NCBI GenBank assembly: GCA_037833965.1
Contig: AP031354.1
Location: 32,528,001 to 32,592,000 of the forward strand
Direction: 5' to 3'
DNA from: Marchantia polymorpha subsp. ruderalis
Taxonomy: Eukaryota; Streptophyta; Marchantiopsida; Marchantiales; Marchantiaceae
DNA length: 64,000 nt
In this document: in pieces, positions 33,574 to 46,870 of the stretch
How the letters are laid out: each line of letters begins with the position of its first letter
Numbering within the stretch: the first letter of the stretch is position 1
The notes under the pieces: model-generated
Databases searched by the model: none
The model's input: the letters and a program-made list of their open reading frames with translations, nothing else
Told to the model about the DNA's origin: nothing
Made by a program: the position numbers and the translations under genes

Positions 33574-36500
33574 AAGATGCAACGTCCTCGTTGCACATAC
33601 GTTCAAACTCCTGAACTATCAAAGGTGCATTTGCTAAATTTTTAGCTGGTTCCCAAGTTGATTCATACGATGGATAGCCTTTCCATTGAATCAAATACTC
33701 TACTTTGGGATATTTATGACCTCGAATACGTTTCTTGAGTATCTTTTCTACCTCAAACTCCTCATGATCTGCTATCAAGGTTGGAAGAGGAGGTGGTGCT
33801 GGTTGATTGGTGAATTGTTTTGGTCGTGGTACATGTTTTCGCAATCGTGACACATGAAATACTGGATGTATTTTCATATGTGACGGAAGTTCCAACTTGT
33901 ATGACACTTCACCAACACGCTTCAAAACCAAAAATGGACCAATGTACCTAGGGTTTAACTTTGGTGTTCCTACAAGAGACAAATTCGTTGTAGATAACCA
34001 AACATGATCTCCAACCTCAAAAATCACTTCTCTACGATGAGCATCGGCATGCTGCTTTTGCCGATTTTGAGCTATCACCAACTTCTCCTTGGCCTGATGT
34101 AGTCCTCGGTGAATATGCTCCACGAATTCGTTGACTGCTGCAACTTTGGTCGAAAACTCCTCTCCTTTCGGAAGTCTCATCAAACTTGAAGGAGTTATCG
34201 GATGAGCTCCATACATAAGAAAAAATGGAGACACTTTTGTGGATGCATTAACAGAATTGTTATATGCAAATTCCACAAGTGGCAAAAGGTTGTCCCACTC
34301 TTCTTGTTCTTCTAATGTGAATGCTCGTAGCATATCCTCTATGGTTCTATTTGCCCTCTCAGTTTGTCCATCAGTTTGAGGGTGATAGGCCGTTGACATT
34401 GCTAGTTTTGTTTTGAAAAAACTAAATAAAGTTTTCCAAAATAAACTAGTGAAGTGAGTACCTCTATCCGTGATTAACACTTTGCTTAAGCCATGATTCA
34501 CAAAAACTGCATCTAGATACAATTGAGCTAGTTGTGGAGCTGTTACTGTTTTTGTGGTTGGCCTGATGTGAATCATCTTGCTCAATTTGTCCACAAAAAC
34601 CACCACTGAATCATGTCCTAACGAAGTTCTTGGTAACTCACATACAAGATCCATGGTGACATGTTCCCACCGCTGTTCGGGAATAGGAAGAGGTTGTAAT
34701 AAACCCGCTGGTTTTTGATTACTTGCCTTGTTTTGTTGACAAGCAACACAACTTCGAACGTAAGACTCCACATCCTCACGTATTTTGGGCCAATAGTACA
34801 CTCGTTGTATACTCTCCACGGTTTTCTCCACTCCCACATGACCTGCAATGGCTGTATCATGACTTTCTGCCAAAATCATTGTGCGCAAATCGTGATCTTG
34901 TGGAATCCATATACGCTGATTGTAAAACGCCAAACCTCGAGATTTCTCTGCCTTTCCAGTTTGTAGTGCTCGAGTGATCTCTTCATCCTCCTTTGTGGCT
35001 TGTGACATCTTGCTCCACCAATCCGCCTGAATTTTCACTTCTGCAACATGATTCAAACAAGGCATGCGTGTGAGAGCATCTGCAAGTTGCTTCTTTCCCT
35101 CCACGTACACAATCTTCATGTTGAAGCGTTGACGCCACTCTGCCCATCGAATTTGTCGTTTGGACAGATCCTTCTGAGTTTCCAAATAAACCAAGGGTTT
35201 ATGATCAGTCTCCACCACAAACTCCTTATCACCCAGATAATGCTTCCAATGTTTGGTTGCCAACACGATAGCTAACTCCTCCCGTTCTGTCGTGTGATAA
35301 TTTTGTTCCGCCGCCACCAACTTTCGAGAATAGAAAGCAACTGGATGCCATCCATCCTCCCATTCTTGTTGAAGTATGCCACCTACTGTTGTACCTGATG
35401 CGTCAGTGGCCAACTTGATAGAACGGTTAGGATCATACCACTTGAGAATAGGTGCGTGTAACAAAGCATCTTTCAATGCTTGAAAAGCTAACTCTTGAGC
35501 TGTTCCCCATCTCCACTTCTGACCTTTCCCTAACATGGAAGTCAAGGCCTGAGCTAGTCGAGCAAAACCTTTCACAAATCTACGATAGAATCCAGTGAGC
35601 CCTAGAAAACTCTTCAATTGAGTTTGATCCTCAGGTGCTATCCATTTCTGAATGGCATCTATCTTCTCACTCATCACTTGGATTCCTGTAGCTGTAACTC
35701 TATGACCCAAGTAATCTACTTCTGACTTGCCAAATTCACATTTTGAAGCTTTGGCATACAATTGATTGTCTCTTAAAACTTGAAGTACCTCTCGTAAATG
35801 ACTTCTATGATCACTCAAAGTTTTGCTATACACCAATATATCATCTAGAAAAACAATGACAGATTTATCTAGATAAGGGCGAAAGATATCGTTCATCAAT
35901 CCCATGAATGTAGCTGGTGCATTAGTGAGACCAAAAGGCATCACCAGATACTCAAAGTGTCCATACCTAGTACGAAAAGCTGTCTTGTGAACATCTTCAT
36001 CTGCAATTCGAATTTGATTGTAGCCGCTTCTCAAATCTAGCTTGGTGAAGTACTTCGCTCCTTGAAGTTGATCAAACAAATCATCCATACGAGGTAATGG
36101 ATATTTGTTTTTCACCGTTTGCTGATTCAACCCGCGATAATCGATACATAGTCTCATGGATCCATCCTTCTTCTTCACAAAGAGTACTGGAGCTCCATAA
36201 GGTGAAACACTTGGCTGAATGAATCCCTTGCTCAACATCTCTTCCACTTGAGCTTTGCATTCTTCCAATTCGTTTGGAGCCAAACGATATGGAGCTTTGC
36301 AAGTTGGTGTACTTCCAGGTATCACCTCAATCTTGTGATCAACTCGCCTCTTTGGTGGTAATCCTGCAGGTAGATCATCTGGAAAAACATCTTTATACTC
36401 CATAAAAATGTCGTTCAAGGACTCCGGGATGTAAGGTTTGTCCGTGGACCCAATATCTCTTATAAGTCCAAGGAAACATACATCATCTCTAGAAATGGAT

Positions 36501-37000
36501 GCTGTACCCATCACAAAGAGGGGTAAATTCCTATTCTGAGATCTAATTCTATCTCCATAGATCTTCCATCCGCTACTTGTAATCACTTTTCTTCTCCAAT
36601 CTACCTTCGGATTATATTGTTCCATCCATGGCATTCCAAGGATGACATCATACCGAGCTAAACGAATTACTCTCCATTCAATGCTCTCCTTGTATCTACC
36701 GATGGATAATTCTACACTCCGTGGTAGTGTTTCTATCACTTCAGTTTGCCCGTTTGGCAATTCAACTTCTTCACTCACGTCCTTCATCAACATCAAACCT
36801 AACTTCATAGCAACACTCCTTGATAGAAAATTCTCAGTTGCTCCAGGATCAATTAAAACTCTCACCTTGTGTCCTTCCATGAAACCATCAGTGACAATGA
36901 GTTGAGCTTGCTTCTTACTCCTTCCATGAGCTCCCAACCATTGCTTTCTTCCAACCTCGCCTTTTCTTCGCTTTGTAGAACCAGTAAGGCCGCGAGGCAA
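33572..37000 (-). CDS. pol: Chromovirus pol polyprotein
   Basis: A frame of 1,142 codons. Domains in order: aspartic protease (about 35-125), reverse transcriptase with [10 protein letters not shown] (about 383-392), RNase H with ATDAS (near 531) and ETDHKPL, integrase with an HHCC zinc region (about 714-754) and a D-D-E core with LITDRGTHF and [15 protein letters not shown] (about 780-890), and a C-terminal chromodomain (about 1085-1135, [18 protein letters not shown]). The order protease-RT-RNase H-integrase-chromodomain is that of Ty3/gypsy chromoviruses. Confidence 0.95.
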   Translation of the reverse strand: MPRGLTGSTKRRKGEVGRKQWLGAHGRSKKQAQLIVTDGFMEGHKVRVLIDPGATENFLSRSVAMKLGLMLMKDVSEEVELPNGQTEVIETLPRSVELSIGRYKESIEWRVIRLARYDVILGMPWMEQYNPKVDWRRKVITSSGWKIYGDRIRSQNRNLPLFVMGTASISRDDVCFLGLIRDIGSTDKPYIPESLNDIFMEYKDVFPDDLPAGLPPKRRVDHKIEVIPGSTPTCKAPYRLAPNELEECKAQVEEMLSKGFIQPSVSPYGAPVLFVKKKDGSMRLCIDYRGLNQQTVKNKYPLPRMDDLFDQLQGAKYFTKLDLRSGYNQIRIADEDVHKTAFRTRYGHFEYLVMPFGLTNAPATFMGLMNDIFRPYLDKSVIVFLDDILVYSKTLSDHRSHLREVLQVLRDNQLYAKASKCEFGKSEVDYLGHRVTATGIQVMSEKIDAIQKWIAPEDQTQLKSFLGLTGFYRRFVKGFARLAQALTSMLGKGQKWRWGTAQELAFQALKDALLHAPILKWYDPNRSIKLATDASGTTVGGILQQEWEDGWHPVAFYSRKLVAAEQNYHTTEREELAIVLATKHWKHYLGDKEFVVETDHKPLVYLETQKDLSKRQIRWAEWRQRFNMKIVYVEGKKQLADALTRMPCLNHVAEVKIQADWWSKMSQATKEDEEITRALQTGKAEKSRGLAFYNQRIWIPQDHDLRTMILAESHDTAIAGHVGVEKTVESIQRVYYWPKIREDVESYVRSCVACQQNKASNQKPAGLLQPLPIPEQRWEHVTMDLVCELPRTSLGHDSVVVFVDKLSKMIHIRPTTKTVTAPQLAQLYLDAVFVNHGLSKVLITDRGTHFTSLFWKTLFSFFKTKLAMSTAYHPQTDGQTERANRTIEDMLRAFTLEEQEEWDNLLPLVEFAYNNSVNASTKVSPFFLMYGAHPITPSSLMRLPKGEEFSTKVAAVNEFVEHIHRGLHQAKEKLVIAQNRQKQHADAHRREVIFEVGDHVWLSTTNLSLVGTPKLNPRYIGPFLVLKRVGEVSYKLELPSHMKIHPVFHVSRLRKHVPRPKQFTNQPAPPPLPTLIADHEEFEVEKILKKRIRGHKYPKVEYLIQWKGYPSYESTWEPAKNLANAPLIVQEFERMCNEDVAS

Positions 37001-37002
37001 GA

Positions 37003-38166
37003 TTACTGGTGATCTTCGTTTCCCGAAACTGCTTCCTCCACCTCTTCATACTCTATCCCCTCCATATTGTTGAACGGTCGTAGTTGCATGGGCCGTCCTC
37101 CTTGTTGTGTCGGCCGAACTCGACAAAACTTGGCTATGTGACCCATTCGTCCACATGCATAGCATTGGCGATTGTCACGAACTCCAGCTCCTCCTCGAAC
37201 CATTCTATTATTTGCATAACCTTCTTGCAAATTTGGAACTCCTGGTCGCCTAATCTCACCTCCAAATCTTGGTGGTGGTCCTCTTGTTGGTGCAAAACCT
37301 TCTCTACGTCGAAGGTTTCCCAACTCCATCGGTGTTGGACCAGATGGATCTCTAAAATTGCTCACTGGCTCACCGTGTGTGACACCAAAAGCACCTGAAA
37401 TTCGTTGAGCAATTGCGATTGCTTCATTCACAGTAGATGGATTGCTTACCATCACCTCCTTTCGAATTCGATCTTTCAAGCCTCGTTTGAACACGTCCAA
37501 GGCTTCAGCTCCACTCATATCCATGATAGATACTTGAAGATCACGAAATTCTTCAATGTACTCATGAATACCTCCTTTCTGCTTCAGATCCCACAACCTC
37601 ATTCTTGCAGTTTGAAGAGAATCCACCGCTTGAAAATTTTGCAGAAGTCCTTCCTGCATTCCACTCCACGAAATGGTAGCACCTCGTTCTGAAAGCATTC
37701 TCTCCCATGTTGTGTACCATGTGAGAGCCTTATCCGTAAGATAAGATCTCATGAACATTCCTGCAATATAATCAGAAACATGAAAATGGGATAAATGAAT
37801 ATTCATCCTCATAATCCATCCCTCTAACACTCCCATTGCTCTACTCCCTTTGTAAGCTTCCACCTTACAGGATTTTCCCATTCGAAGCAAAAGATTTGCT
37901 TGATCTTCAATCTCTTGAAGACGTCTCCTATTTGCCTCTGCTGCATCAATAGGAGTTGGTTCTGGCTGAACTTGGGAAGCTTGAACTTGAGGTTCAACTT
38001 CCATCTCTCCAACTCTCTCTCTCTCTACTTTCTCACTCTCTAATGCAAAGATTTTATCTTCCATGGCTTGCTGCTTGGTATGACCATCTACTATCGCTTT
38101 TCTCAACTCCTTCATCTCCGCCATGATTGCATTGAGAACCTCACCCATATCAATTGATGTTCCCAT
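37003..38166 (-). CDS. gag: Chromovirus Gag protein
   Basis: A frame of 387 codons located between the 5' LTR and pol. The middle part fits the retrotransposon Gag fold ([32 protein letters not shown]), and a zinc knuckle [14 protein letters not shown] lies near the C-terminus. The frame stops just before pol, which runs in another frame. Confidence 0.95.
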   Translation of the reverse strand: MGTSIDMGEVLNAIMAEMKELRKAIVDGHTKQQAMEDKIFALESEKVERERVGEMEVEPQVQASQVQPEPTPIDAAEANRRRLQEIEDQANLLLRMGKSCKVEAYKGSRAMGVLEGWIMRMNIHLSHFHVSDYIAGMFMRSYLTDKALTWYTTWERMLSERGATISWSGMQEGLLQNFQAVDSLQTARMRLWDLKQKGGIHEYIEEFRDLQVSIMDMSGAEALDVFKRGLKDRIRKEVMVSNPSTVNEAIAIAQRISGAFGVTHGEPVSNFRDPSGPTPMELGNLRRREGFAPTRGPPPRFGGEIRRPGVPNLQEGYANNRMVRGGAGVRDNRQCYACGRMGHIAKFCRVRPTQQGGRPMQLRPFNNMEGIEYEEVEEAVSGNEDHQ

Positions 38167-38767
38167 GCTTTTTCACACTCCCTCTAATACAAAGTGAGTA
38201 TAATCACTATGTGACCTCTCAACAAAGGAGTCACAAAAGGTGCAGGTGACTCTATCACAGCTCTATAGTACTCCTCTCCATAATTCCTCACAAGAAAATC
38301 TCTCCATATCCTCTTCTGTCTATATACTGTTCTAATCTCTACATAAGTGCTGAATCGAACCGGGACAGGTGGTTCGCGGTTCAAATCCATGAAACAATCA
38401 GTATAGAATGTATATAGTACAATCCCAAGTCTCTCCATAAGTAACTATTGGAAGAATCAGTGGCACTCTTGACTCCATCACTCTAGTCATAAAATCTGCA
38501 CCCCAACAAGCCACAAGGTACATCCGAAAATGATGTTTCTCCATGCAACGAAGGTGAATATCGAATAGGTTAGGAATTGGCCAGTGCGGTACTGGATTCC
38601 TGTCAATCCCGTCCATATCTGCAAAAACACAATGTCCCCCTTCCACCTCTCTCTACATGCAGATGAATGACCTCTGCCAGCCTCTATACACTCTCAAGAC
38701 TACACTCCATCATCACTCACTTGCTATTCCATGAGGGGTAATCCACACTCAAGGAAAGAGCAAGGTC

Positions 38768-38779
38768 GCTCTGATACCA
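38768..38779 (-). other. Primer binding site of the chromovirus
   Basis: The minus strand reads TGGTATCAGAGC one base after the 5' LTR, complementary to the 3' end of initiator tRNA-Met as in most plant LTR elements. Confidence 0.9.
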
Positions 38780-38780
38780 T

Positions 38781-39200
38781 TGTAACACTAGGGTTGAGAG
38801 AGAAGTTCACTCGAAGATAGAAACGTAAACTCTGAAGATGAGAGATACCAACAATGGTTCTCCTCTCCCTTATATAGCTCTCACCAACAAGTACAAGGTG
38901 ATAAGATCTAATCCCCACCATCCATACCACTCCTAGTGGATGGATGACGTGGCGGATAACCCTAACAAGCACACGGATCGCTGACGTGGCACACCCAACT
39001 AACACACTAACTAACACACTCAATCCTTACCTACAAGCACACGGATTGCTGACGTGGCACTGTCAACTAACACATCCACTCTGTACCTACCAAGTGCGCG
39101 GATCGCTGACGTGGCAGCTATGACTAGTGCACACTAAAGTATCTACATCAATATTCAGAGTAACCTCTACTTTAGTTCTAACTAACTAAAGATGGTTACA
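38781..39200 (-). repeat. 5' LTR of the chromovirus
   Basis: Identical by eye over 420 bp to the copy at 33139-33558. For the minus-strand element this is the promoter-bearing 5' LTR, with its TATA box at 38870-38876. Confidence 0.95.
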
Positions 39201-39205
39201 CTACC

Positions 39206-42200
39206 CCTCTGAAGTACATCGAAGATAAACCCATCGTCCAGTTGGAATAACATCGATAGGTGGAGTCAGACACAACATGTGTCATTCCCTAAAACACCTA
39301 TCACACATCAACATACGGGCCGCTTGACCAGCAGACCCACATAGCATGCACCTCAAACCAGCACGTACTATTGCTAAGCTTGGGTCCATAGTACCATCTA
39401 CGTTTGGGAGGTGGCATGGCGCACAATTGTGCCCATGATACTTCCAAACAACGTCTTCACGACCCTCAAACAAGAGAACTCCAGAAGGTAACACCTCATG
39501 CACTCGCAAGATTGTGCGTCTCGCCGTCACATCCAATGTCGTCGATGCAGTCTGTTGTAGAAGGACGTAGTCTCTCACATGGAATCTACGAATCGATGGT
39601 CGATAACCTCCTTCCCGAATGGTTGCATATCGCAACGTATCTCTATGTTGAGCAATCGCAAGATTCTCAAACGCTGCAGGCATAACTTTCCAAAAGAGCT
39701 CTTCACGCTGAGAACAAACTATCACCCACATATTCGGGTCATCAAGCTTCACCAACTAGCTAGACTCACGACGAATCGATGTTGGCAAGTCTGGATTTCG
39801 GCCGTACAATAGAAAATATGGTGAGAAGGAAGCCAAGGATGTTTGACGACTGAAACGGTATCACATGGCCAACCACGATAATTGGATATCCCAGTCCCCA
39901 AGATGACCTTTCTGCATGTCATACTTGCGCAACGCCCTCTTCACCGTCTGTACAATACGTTCAGCTAAACCATCCGCCTCTGGATGATCTCGCGATGTGA
40001 TCCAATGATCAATCAGTGCCTTGTCACACAAGACTTGAAACTCACCTTGATACTCTATCCCCTTATCAGTCAACATTTTAGCTGGTGCACCATAGTGACT
40101 AAGCACCATGTCAAGGAAAGCATATGCTACTTCCTCACTTGCCTTGTCAGGTAGTGCCACCAACTCAATCCACTTGGAAAAATGCTCTACCATGACCAAC
40201 ACATACCGATGATGTTGTACACTTAAAGGTAGTGGTACAGCAAAGTCCAAACTCTAACAGTAACCTAACCCCATGATGAATAATGGATATAACTCTGGTG
40301 TCGGGGCATTGAACGATGCTCTCACCCGATCACAAACTATGCAACGTGATACCAACTGTTGTACCTTAGTATGCATACCACACCATCAATACTGATCAAG
40401 TAGTAAGTTGTATGTACGCTTCACTCCAAAATGTCCCAACTCCTCATGAGCATGCCTCACAATGCGTGCTCTCTGAGCTAGATGTGGTACTACTCGTACC
40501 CTACCGTCCTCCCACACTCGGAGAACATATGTTCCCTCCAATCGTTATCTCTTTGCCCGCTGGAGAGCACGATCTCGCTCCTTGGCACCCATTGTGCATG
40601 GCACCATGCTGGTCCGTAGGAACTCCAACACGAATGCATCATCGTGAACATCACGCTGATCCACACCACCATCCTCAACGTTAGGATCTGAAGATCGACC
40701 ATCTACTCTATGACTAGAGTAAGATGTTAGATGATACTCTCTGCTGGAGTTTCCACGTAATCAACACATAAAGGCAGATGCCTGCCAACCAGGCACCATC
40801 TCCTCGTCAACCTCATCATGCCATCTAGCTCCAGTGTCATCCTCCTGACACGTGCATGGATTCCAACTCAAATCATCGGCATCCAGGTTCGCAACTCCAA
40901 GTCTATGCACTACCATCCGATACAACACAACTCCACCAACAAGCAAATCATATGACGCTGATGATGTAACCACCGCACGAACTACAAATTGCGAGCTATC
41001 ATGAGCATGATCATGCCACAACTGCACCGATATGCTCTCCTTGGTCATAAAATAAGACCAATCGCTAGCGCCACCAAGTGAAGTTTGGATCTCGAATGAG
41101 CAAGGTTCCAACTCGGACCTCCGAATAGTCAAACTAATGCATGCAGCATTGTCCAACATCAAGAGCTGTGCACCAAAATCCAGCAAAACTCTGGCTGGGA
41201 CATAGACCTGTCCGGTAGAGCTCACTAAGTGAAATAAGCCACCCCAGGTGTCCACCATACACACACCACGGACAATCCTTTTAGGATCAATGGTTAGTCG
41301 AGCTAGTAAGGACTCCATTCTTGCCGTTGCCGCCTGTCAAGTCGTCTCTTCGAACAATGTATACGTTGAGGATGGCCCCTCAACCGTATACTCACGTATA
41401 TCGGCATTCGTAGCAATGACTCTCCCACGCTCACACGACGTGGCGGCTACCCGAAATACTCGAGCCAAAACAATACCAGAGTCCATCAACTCCGTGGCTG
41501 AAAACAATGGAGATCGCAAGACTTAAGTGGCCATCCACATGATTGCACTAGATGGCACGTCTGCGTCCCCAATAGACGATGTAAGAACTTAAGTTCTCAC
41601 TGCAGTGTCACTAGACGGTGCAGGTCTCATTGATGAACTTCTGCCCACCTCTGACAACAAAAAGGACTGGGGAAGTTTAGAATAACGTCCACCCTCATCT
41701 CTCTGAGGATCCAACTCCACAGTCGCACCACGTGACTCTGAAGTGCAAACACCACCTATGATCACTGCAACTGATGCCTCAACCTGTGCTACACTGGCCA
41801 AATAGAAGAAATCCTCTCCCTCGTAAGATGTGGAAGTACTCGCCCCCAGACCAGCCATATCAGCCAGCCTCTGCTCCAATTGCTCAATCCGAGCAGTCAT
41901 AGCGTTCTCTATGGTGGAAGTAGCATTCGCTGCTGTACGCTCAATGACATCAGTACCTCTACCACCCCTACCACCTCGGCCTCGTGGAGCATCACTGCCA
42001 CGACCTCTACCTCAAGATCTCAATTCCGGATGGAGGTCAAAACAATGCTCTCGAGGATGACCCGATCGACCAGACACGTCACATGTGCCGGTTGTGACCT
42101 AGCCTGTGAAGTTTGTTCCCATCTCTCCTGGGGACAACACTTCCTCATATGACCACCTCCGCATGTCCAACATGATGGTCCCTATGGCTGGCCCGAAAAT

Positions 42201-43400
42201 GAAGGCAGTGGTGGGCGCGCACTAGACTCTTTGTGACCTGAAGGATGTCGTGTATGAACTCCATGACTCCCACTACCACCACCCATGGGGCGAGACTATG
42301 CTGTGCTATGTGGGATACGTGAGGTAGTGGTCGTGTCCCTCACGAATGTGGACGTCATCACCCTCTCCTCCATCATGTTAAGCTCAATCTTCTCAGAAAG
42401 AGCAAACACATGGGCTAATTTGGGTGTTACGTCGTTCATGAGAGTAGCATCACGAACTCTCCTCCGCAACTCTGTGTCCAAAATCCGATACCAATATTGG
42501 ACAGCATGTGCCTCAGTCACATCGTGAATAACATAGATCAGCCGTCGCATACGAGTGTATGCCTCACGAAGACTCTCACCAGTCTTCCGCTCAAACTCTT
42601 GGAGACTACTCAACTTCTCCGTCTTCATCTCCTGATAGTTCTTCCTCAACCTCTGGAAGAACTCATGAATGGGGTTGAACGAAGGTACACCACTAGCATC
42701 TTCCCGCGTACTATCACCAACAATGCTAACAGTACCGCTGTTGGTACTGGTACTAGTTGCGCCAATTGCTCCACTGGTACCCTCGCTGATGCTACTACTG
42801 GCACCTCCATTGATGCCGATACTCGCACCTCCACAAGTACCCACACCACCCTAGGTAGTGGATAAGTAGTTCGGAGACCAATGACGTCTTCATGCATCAA
42901 TCTCTGCAGCATAATCTCTCCCAAACTCATGATAGTCGTCCATGGAAGGCTCCTCCAAATGCTGAAATAACCCCTTTCACGCAAAGAAGGGTGTAAACAA
43001 CGTGGGGTTACGCAGAAACTCCATATCACATCACGTGTAGAACTCCTGAATAAAATCATCAAGCTCGATGGTGCCCACTACACCAGAGTACCGTCAAGGG
43101 CCTTTCACGGCCCCGTACATCCTATCCATGTCCCAAATCAATGGGGTTGAAACACTGGACGATATCATCACAGAAGACTCTGTGTCTGCGACACTCTGGT
43201 ACTTCTCCGCAACAACCGGCGAGATAGGTGAAGGTAGCCGATACCTCAACCCATTCCGCGTAAATCCACCTTGGTCCCCAACAAGGCCACTAGACTGCTC
43301 CGTGATGACGAAACCTCAACTGACACCACTGCTTGATCTCCATCCAATAACCCTATCCGCACCTGACGTCATATCGCACTAAGCTACTCTAGCCCTACTA
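39206..43400 (-). mobile_element. Older broken Ty3/gypsy-like element
   Basis: Minus-strand frames resemble parts of an LTR retroelement in the order gag to integrase: a Gag-like segment (42296-42844), a zinc knuckle-like CWTCGGGHMRKCC near 42150, an aspartic protease-like segment (40761-41318), an integrase HHCC region near 40300-40480, an integrase core (39861-40250), and an integrase C-terminal part (39282-39755) that ends in a PHD-like cysteine pattern. No reverse transcriptase part was recognised. The element is broken, with several breaks. Its LTRs and outer ends are not resolved, and it probably continued into the DNA left of 33139 before the younger element arrived. Confidence 0.7.
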
Positions 43401-46400
43401 GCTTAGGGGTATGGGCAACCTAACCTGTCATCACATCAAGAAGACTCTCACGGTCTACTGGTCATCATTCCAATCTCACCGTGAGAAAAACATAGATAGG
43501 CTGGCCGGTGATCAAGTTCAGCACCCTATCGACACCACAAATGAGTAAAATTACTCCGGAAATTAGCGTCTTCCCTACACGGGCGCGCACCAGGAAGCAA
43601 GATTGGAGAGGATTCAAACACAAGCAAACAGCTAGCAACAACTCTCATGTCTAAAGGAAACACAACACAAAACAAGACAACACACACGTGACATCGCATC
43701 GCTTCGCAATCCCGATTCGATCTCCATCGCATTCCTATCACCAGCAACTTAGCACGTACAAATGATAGCTCGCCTGCTAGCTTTCTCCTTAGTCTCACGT
43801 CTCCAACAATTGGTCTGTCACAACTCCATCACCAATCGGACGTTGAAAAAATCTCCACGTCAAACAATGAAACTAACTCTCTAATCTACTAGCAATCTAT
43901 CAAACTATGATTTGATGGGGAAATCATTAACAAAGATTTTCATCAAAAATCATCAATCAATATCACATCGATATAGTCACATACAATATGGAAACGATAA
44001 ATGCAGTACTGTCAAACTACAATGAGTGAGACTGGATGCAAACTCCGATCTCTTCAAGATAAGTTCTTATAATTTTGAACCCTAATATTTATTTTTTTCT
44101 TTTTTATTTTTTTCTTTCTTTTTCTCACATCAGACTTAACATCCACCAAGCAAATGTGCTTTGGTTTCAGAATACTACTCTACGTTTTTCACAATTCAAC
44201 ACTAAAACTATTAAACCAATTTAATAGTCTTACATCATCACCTTAGCTTCCTCTCAACCTCCACACATGGACTAAGCAATGACTTCTCCACTTCCACACG
44301 TTGGAGAAATTCTAAGAAACATCTTCACTCACAATGGCTTTTACATTCTTCCGGTGACAAGGAGTTCATCCTGAACTTAGTGAGACGATAGAAGCTCCTC
44401 CATATAATCTCAAATTTAAGAAACTAATGTCACTAGTTTGGAGATGTCTTTAGTTTCCTGAGTTTACATACTTCTGCTACATTTGTACGATAACAGTAAC
44501 AAGGTGGATAGTGGAAAAGTTACTTTGACTATACTTCTACTACATTGCCTTTGTGTAGTATTTTACTCTAAACACTCAGACATGGTAAGTTGTCACATGG
44601 GCTACATACTGTCACAACACTTGAAGCAAGACACGGAACCAGGCTGGCACCACGGCTACAAAACGAGAGGATCAAAGAACGCTGCACACAAGTCTTGGAT
44701 CTCTGTACACTTCACTTCGTCCAAAAGCTAATGAACTGCAACTAACATATGTTGATACAAACGCTTTAATTTTCTAAAGTACCTCCTTCGACCATCCTGG
44801 GAGACTTCGACAACCCTTCTTGTGTACCATAACGATCTGAAATCTCTTCGTGACCAAAATGAGGTCTCCAAGTCCGAGTTTTCCCTCTCTACAGCTACGA
44901 TCAGATGCTCTTCCAGGAGAAGTGTCAGCGTGTGACAAAAGAAATACAGTCAGATTTTTATCTTGAACAGGAAAGAAAAGTGTAGAGAAGATGGCAAACT
45001 CGGTACTTTGCAAGAACAAGGATGGTTAGAGACATGAGAACTGGAAATATTTCTCAGCGAGCAAAACGTTAATGTTTTGTAATAAGTTCCTGTCCAACAA
45101 AGAAACTTCAAGAGATGAATCACAATAGAAATGTATCGTATCTCCGCTTTTCACTAACCAGTAGAGGTTGCTACTCAAGCCAACCTGAATTTTTTGTCCT
45201 TATATCTTTTTTCTCGAAATAAAATAAATGTCATCCCAATCCTGAAAGATTGAATAGTCACGGCCTCGTCACGCATATGTTCCTCCTCCCGCTGTAGCAA
45301 ACTTTCTTCCAATTCCACATACTTTACACCGTCCACCCCACTTCGCTGTCAGAAGGCACTAAACGACTTATCGCTGATACGGAAGGAAGGAGTAAAACGA
45401 CGTAGAAAAGAACTCAACACTGAGTGAATTAATCGGGAGGTCGGGAGCAAGAGCAACAAAAGCGTAATCCCTAAGTCCTTCCGCGTTTGCTAAGTTAGCG
45501 TCTCTATACGTGCCTAGTCGAGGGTCTCGCTCTGAGACTGACTTAAGCCCAGCCAGAATTTTTAGCTCTGAAGTAAAAAAAAACACTTCTACACCCACAT
45601 CTCGCCCATCACAAATATCCACTGCCTTCACCTCGACTGTAGAGGTGGAAGTCAAATCACTCTCATCGTCCGGGCTGAGGGTACAGTATCTTTACTCCTT
45701 TAATACAAAACAACTAGTTTTCTACGCACATGTTCTTCCTCTGTTCCTGAAAGAAGATTCCAGGACTTCGACGATACACATAAGGAGATTGTAATAAGAG
45801 GTCTTGTCTGTTTGGTTCACTTCGGAACTGTATGCACGTCTCGGAGTAACTCACTTGAACTCTATTCGTCTGATCTCCAGGGTTCTTCAACTCTCAACTA
45901 GAGTGAACTCGTTTCGGTGACGTGTGACAAAGTAGCTCAACCAAGGAACAACCAACAAGCGAGATCAGGAATGGACCTAACAATGCACATAACATTGTAT
46001 CTATCCCTCTACGCATCAACGCGAATGACAACCTAACAAGTTTAAAGGTTACTTCTCGGCAAAAAAAGTACTTAAACGAGAGAAGTGCAAAAAATTGACT
46101 GATTGCGGAAGCCAGAATTGCTGCGCACAACAGTACTATACAGAGCGAAGTGGGCCTAGTCTCGAGCCCTTCCCCTCCGTTCCACCGTCATATCCCTCGT
46201 CCCTCCAACTGGAAAAGCACAGCGTCTCTGCTGCTGTCAATTCCTTGAGCTGCCGGACAAGAGAGAAGTAGACCTCTTCTCGACTAATTATGAAATCCAC
46301 AGACCAGTCACCATCACCATCACTCGCTCTCGCGCACATGCAAGGCCTAAAGATCAGCCGCAGCAACAACCTTCAACCTCTATGCTCGTTTCCTGCCGAA

Positions 46401-46870
46401 AGGAATTCCAAGCTCATCCGACTAACAGCATTGCCATTCCGCTACATCCTAACCAACGTTCCGCAATCTTTGAACCACTGTCGATGCAGACTGCAAGTAA
46501 ATCTCTCGAACCGGACCGACGTGAACAACCAAACCTCAAACAAGCTTTGATCCGCAACCAAATAACCGTACCCAATTGATCGAAAGAGAATTTTAGGTTC
46601 GAACATACATATAAACCTAATCACAGATGCGACGAAATTCACTGAGTTCTTCGAGTGAAATAAACAAGAACTTCCCCACTGGAATTCACGTCGGTCGTTT
46701 ACCCTACTGACAACAAACCGTCACAGTTACCGTCACAAACATAGTCAAACCCAACCCACTCCACACTCGGAAACTCCAGGTCTCACGCTCACGAGCACTA
46801 CTCCCAATGCGCTAGGCTCGACTCGAAGAATTGACGTTCTTGGAGTCTCCTTCGACGCTATACCCTACAA
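43401..46870. other. No supported gene
   Basis: The left part may still include the end of the older retroelement. A long T-rich tract lies near 44090-44125. From 45,200 to 46,850 the GC content is moderate and there are unrecognised frames under 100 codons on both strands. Confidence 0.4.

Larger units (their letters stand above)
33139..39200 (-). mobile_element. Whole-looking Ty3/gypsy chromovirus
   Basis: A 6,062-bp LTR retrotransposon lies on the minus strand. Both LTRs are 420 bp, start TGTAAC and end GTTACA, and appear identical. The flanks carry the 5-bp target duplication CTACC (33134-33138 and 39201-39205). A tRNA-Met type primer binding site follows the 5' LTR and a polypurine tract precedes the 3' LTR. 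Gag and pol occupy separate abutting frames, and pol ends in a chromodomain, which places the element among chromoviruses. No break was seen in either frame. Identical LTRs mean a very recent insertion on an evolutionary scale. It sits within or at the edge of an older broken LTR element. Confidence 0.95.

Noticed and set aside
43540-43560. TGGTGTCGATAGGG on the minus strand as a primer binding site of the older element
   Set aside because: It only loosely resembles the tRNA-Met site, and no LTR pair could be found around it.
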